From positions 62,001 to 126,000 of the forward strand of contig NZ_JBBPCC010000017.1 in the NCBI RefSeq assembly GCF_038070315.1: a stretch of 64,000 nt of DNA. Direction: 5' to 3'. A model generated the notes under the pieces. The model was not told the DNA's origin. It worked only from the letters and a program-made list of their open reading frames with translations, and ran no database searches. Position 1 is the first letter of the stretch; every line of letters starts with the position of its first letter. The DNA is from Paenibacillus_G filicis (GTDB lineage Bacteria > Bacillota > Bacilli > Paenibacillales > NBRC-103111). A program made the position numbers and the translations under genes. Of the stretch, positions 62,875 through 64,000 are shown in pieces.

Positions 62875-63888
62875 GTGAAAACAATACTCCCCGGACAACC
62901 GGATGTTATGATTGAAGATGTGGTGTACCAGAATCCGCTGTTGTTTCTGAAAATATGGGAAATCGGCTATGATCCCCAGACTGAACAGCCGCATGAAGCG
63001 CCGGCCGGCGCTCCGGCTCTCCCGACAGACGAAGCCGACGTCTGCGAAGCCGTCAAGTCCACACCGGAAGCGGAACCCTACCTGTGGCACTTCCACAAGG
63101 AAGTAGAATTTCTCGTCATCCTCACCGGGCGGCTCGGCGTACAGACGAAGCATGACTACACCGTACTCGGACCTGGCGATGTGATGGTGCTGGGTGCCTC
63201 GCAGCTGCACCGTACCCGCAGCCTATCCCAGGACGAACATCAATATATCGTCTTCCAGGTCGACCTGACCCGGCATTTTGACCAGAGCACGCTGCCTTAC
63301 CTCAGCTCCTTCTCCGAGCTAACCCAGCCGCTCAGCCAGCTCAACTATATATTCGAGGAGCAGCCTCAGGTGAGGGAAACGGCAGCCTCCCTCGTGAAGA
63401 TGATCTACCGGGAAGCCCAGGAGCGTCAGCGCGGCTACGAATTGGCCGTCAGCGCAGGGATCAAGCAGCTGCTGCTGCTCTTGCTCCGCTCCGATACGAG
63501 GGGGCTGCTGGACGGTGTGGAGGATGCAGACCTAACCCGCCTGCGGCCGGCGCTCGATTATGTCGACCGTCATCTGGCCGAGAAGATCACCGTTGAGGAT
63601 GTATGCAGCCTGCTTCATCTGAGCTATCATTACTTTATCAAGCTGTTTCGTAGGCTGATCGGCCTGTCATTCATCGATTATGTCAACTTCAAGCGGGTCA
63701 AGGCTGCTGAGCGTCTGCTGCTCACGCAAAGCATCAGTATCGCCGAGGTCGGCGAAAGCGTCGGCATCCCGAACATGGCCCAGTTCTACAAGCTGTTCAA
63801 GCGCCATAACGACTGCTCGCCCAAGGTATTCAGGCAGCGCATGCAGGGCAGCCAAGCCTTGCATGCCGGGGCTACCTCTCCGAGATAG
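62875..63888 (+). CDS. AraC-family regulator with cupin sensor
   Basis: A 337-aa regulator. The N-terminal cupin (HKEVEFLVILTGRLGVQTKH, VLGPGDVMVLGASQLHRTR) is followed by two AraC helix-turn-helices (KITVEDVCSLLHLSYHYFIK, SIAEVGESVGIPNMAQFYKL). GTG 62875 has GAGGT upstream. Divergent from thuA, so it likely senses a sugar and controls thuA and perhaps the ABC operon. Confidence 0.9.
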   Translation: MKTILPGQPDVMIEDVVYQNPLLFLKIWEIGYDPQTEQPHEAPAGAPALPTDEADVCEAVKSTPEAEPYLWHFHKEVEFLVILTGRLGVQTKHDYTVLGPGDVMVLGASQLHRTRSLSQDEHQYIVFQVDLTRHFDQSTLPYLSSFSELTQPLSQLNYIFEEQPQVRETAASLVKMIYREAQERQRGYELAVSAGIKQLLLLLLRSDTRGLLDGVEDADLTRLRPALDYVDRHLAEKITVEDVCSLLHLSYHYFIKLFRRLIGLSFIDYVNFKRVKAAERLLLTQSISIAEVGESVGIPNMAQFYKLFKRHNDCSPKVFRQRMQGSQALHAGATSPR

Positions 63889-63939
63889 CCTGCCGTTTAG
63901 AGAGAAACGCCACGCGGCTCGTTCATACCTCTCTACACA

Positions 63940-63981
63940 AGCAAAAACCGCTCGTCCCTTGGGGGATGAGCGGTGTTTGCT
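63940..63981 (+). terminator. Intrinsic terminator after the AraC gene
   Basis: AGCAAA-ACCGCTCGTCCC pairs with GGGATGAGCGGT-TTTGCT. The stem is long and is followed by TATGCCTGTTT. Confidence 0.8.
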
Positions 63982-64000
63982 TATGCCTGTTTCTATAGCC

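Overview
The window looks like a chromosomal segment of a spore-former of the Paenibacillus type. The right-hand 16 kb (about 48.0-64.0 kb) is GC-rich core DNA with RlmD, DgkB, YerC, a VrrA/YqfQ-type protein and a Paenibacillus-style LplB/YtcP-like sugar ABC operon with a lipoprotein binding protein. The left-hand 48 kb is clearly more AT-rich and is mostly accessory: defence, RNA-repair and recombination genes between the sulfate-activation genes cysD-cysN (0-1.9 kb) and a fragment of the 3' end of ssrA (tmRNA) at 47.87 kb. The genus is an inference from gene content; no 16S rRNA or marker gene is present.

Layout. (1) 0-1.9 kb: cysD-cysN, minus strand, cysN cut by the window edge. (2) 1.9-2.9 kb: gene relic, inverted repeats, GTCAAC repeats. 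(3) 2.9-23.8 kb: a large minus-strand conflict cluster. It holds an orphan gene of 213 codons, DUF4007, a 1158-residue P-loop NTPase, a PAPS-reductase-like PP-loop enzyme with a Cys cluster, a 612-residue NTPase, a 514-residue protein, a 1778-residue FtsK-like protein, then a double-GHKL ATPase/kinase with a receiver-like partner and a HEPN protein. The order recalls DNA phosphorothioation (Dnd/Ssp) modules, but no DndB, DndD, DndE or SspB is recognisable. (4) 23.8-31.0 kb: palindromic iteron-like repeats, a structured (probably RNA) region, a ParB-like protein with a tyrosine recombinase, then a second integrase with excisionase and Xre regulators. (5) 31.1-39.8 kb: an RNA-repair locus. Three tandem Y-RNA-like ncRNAs, one containing tRNA halves in permuted order, lead into Ro60 (TROVE-vWA), a PIN-like protein, a truncated gene, RtcB RNA ligase and a small basic Cys protein. 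Opposite them run two WYL regulators, the first frameshifted, and a macrodomain protein. (6) 39.9-47.8 kb: further accessory genes (AbiH, NERD-helicase, HEPN, RES) with a degenerate repeat at the 3' end of each of three cargo genes. (7) 47.87 kb: ssrA 3'-end scar and the shift to core DNA.

How it works together (inference). The 9-23 kb cluster would modify and/or restrict DNA using a sulfur- or nucleotide-transferring PP-loop enzyme and several DNA-translocating NTPases, with the GHKL/receiver pair acting as a switch. The 31-39 kb locus would sense and repair cleaved RNA: WYL proteins regulate, Ro60 and Y RNAs handle damaged RNA, RtcB reseals it, and the macrodomain removes ADP-ribose-type marks. 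The right end is ordinary metabolism: sugar uptake, multidrug efflux under TetR, and HxlR and AraC regulators.
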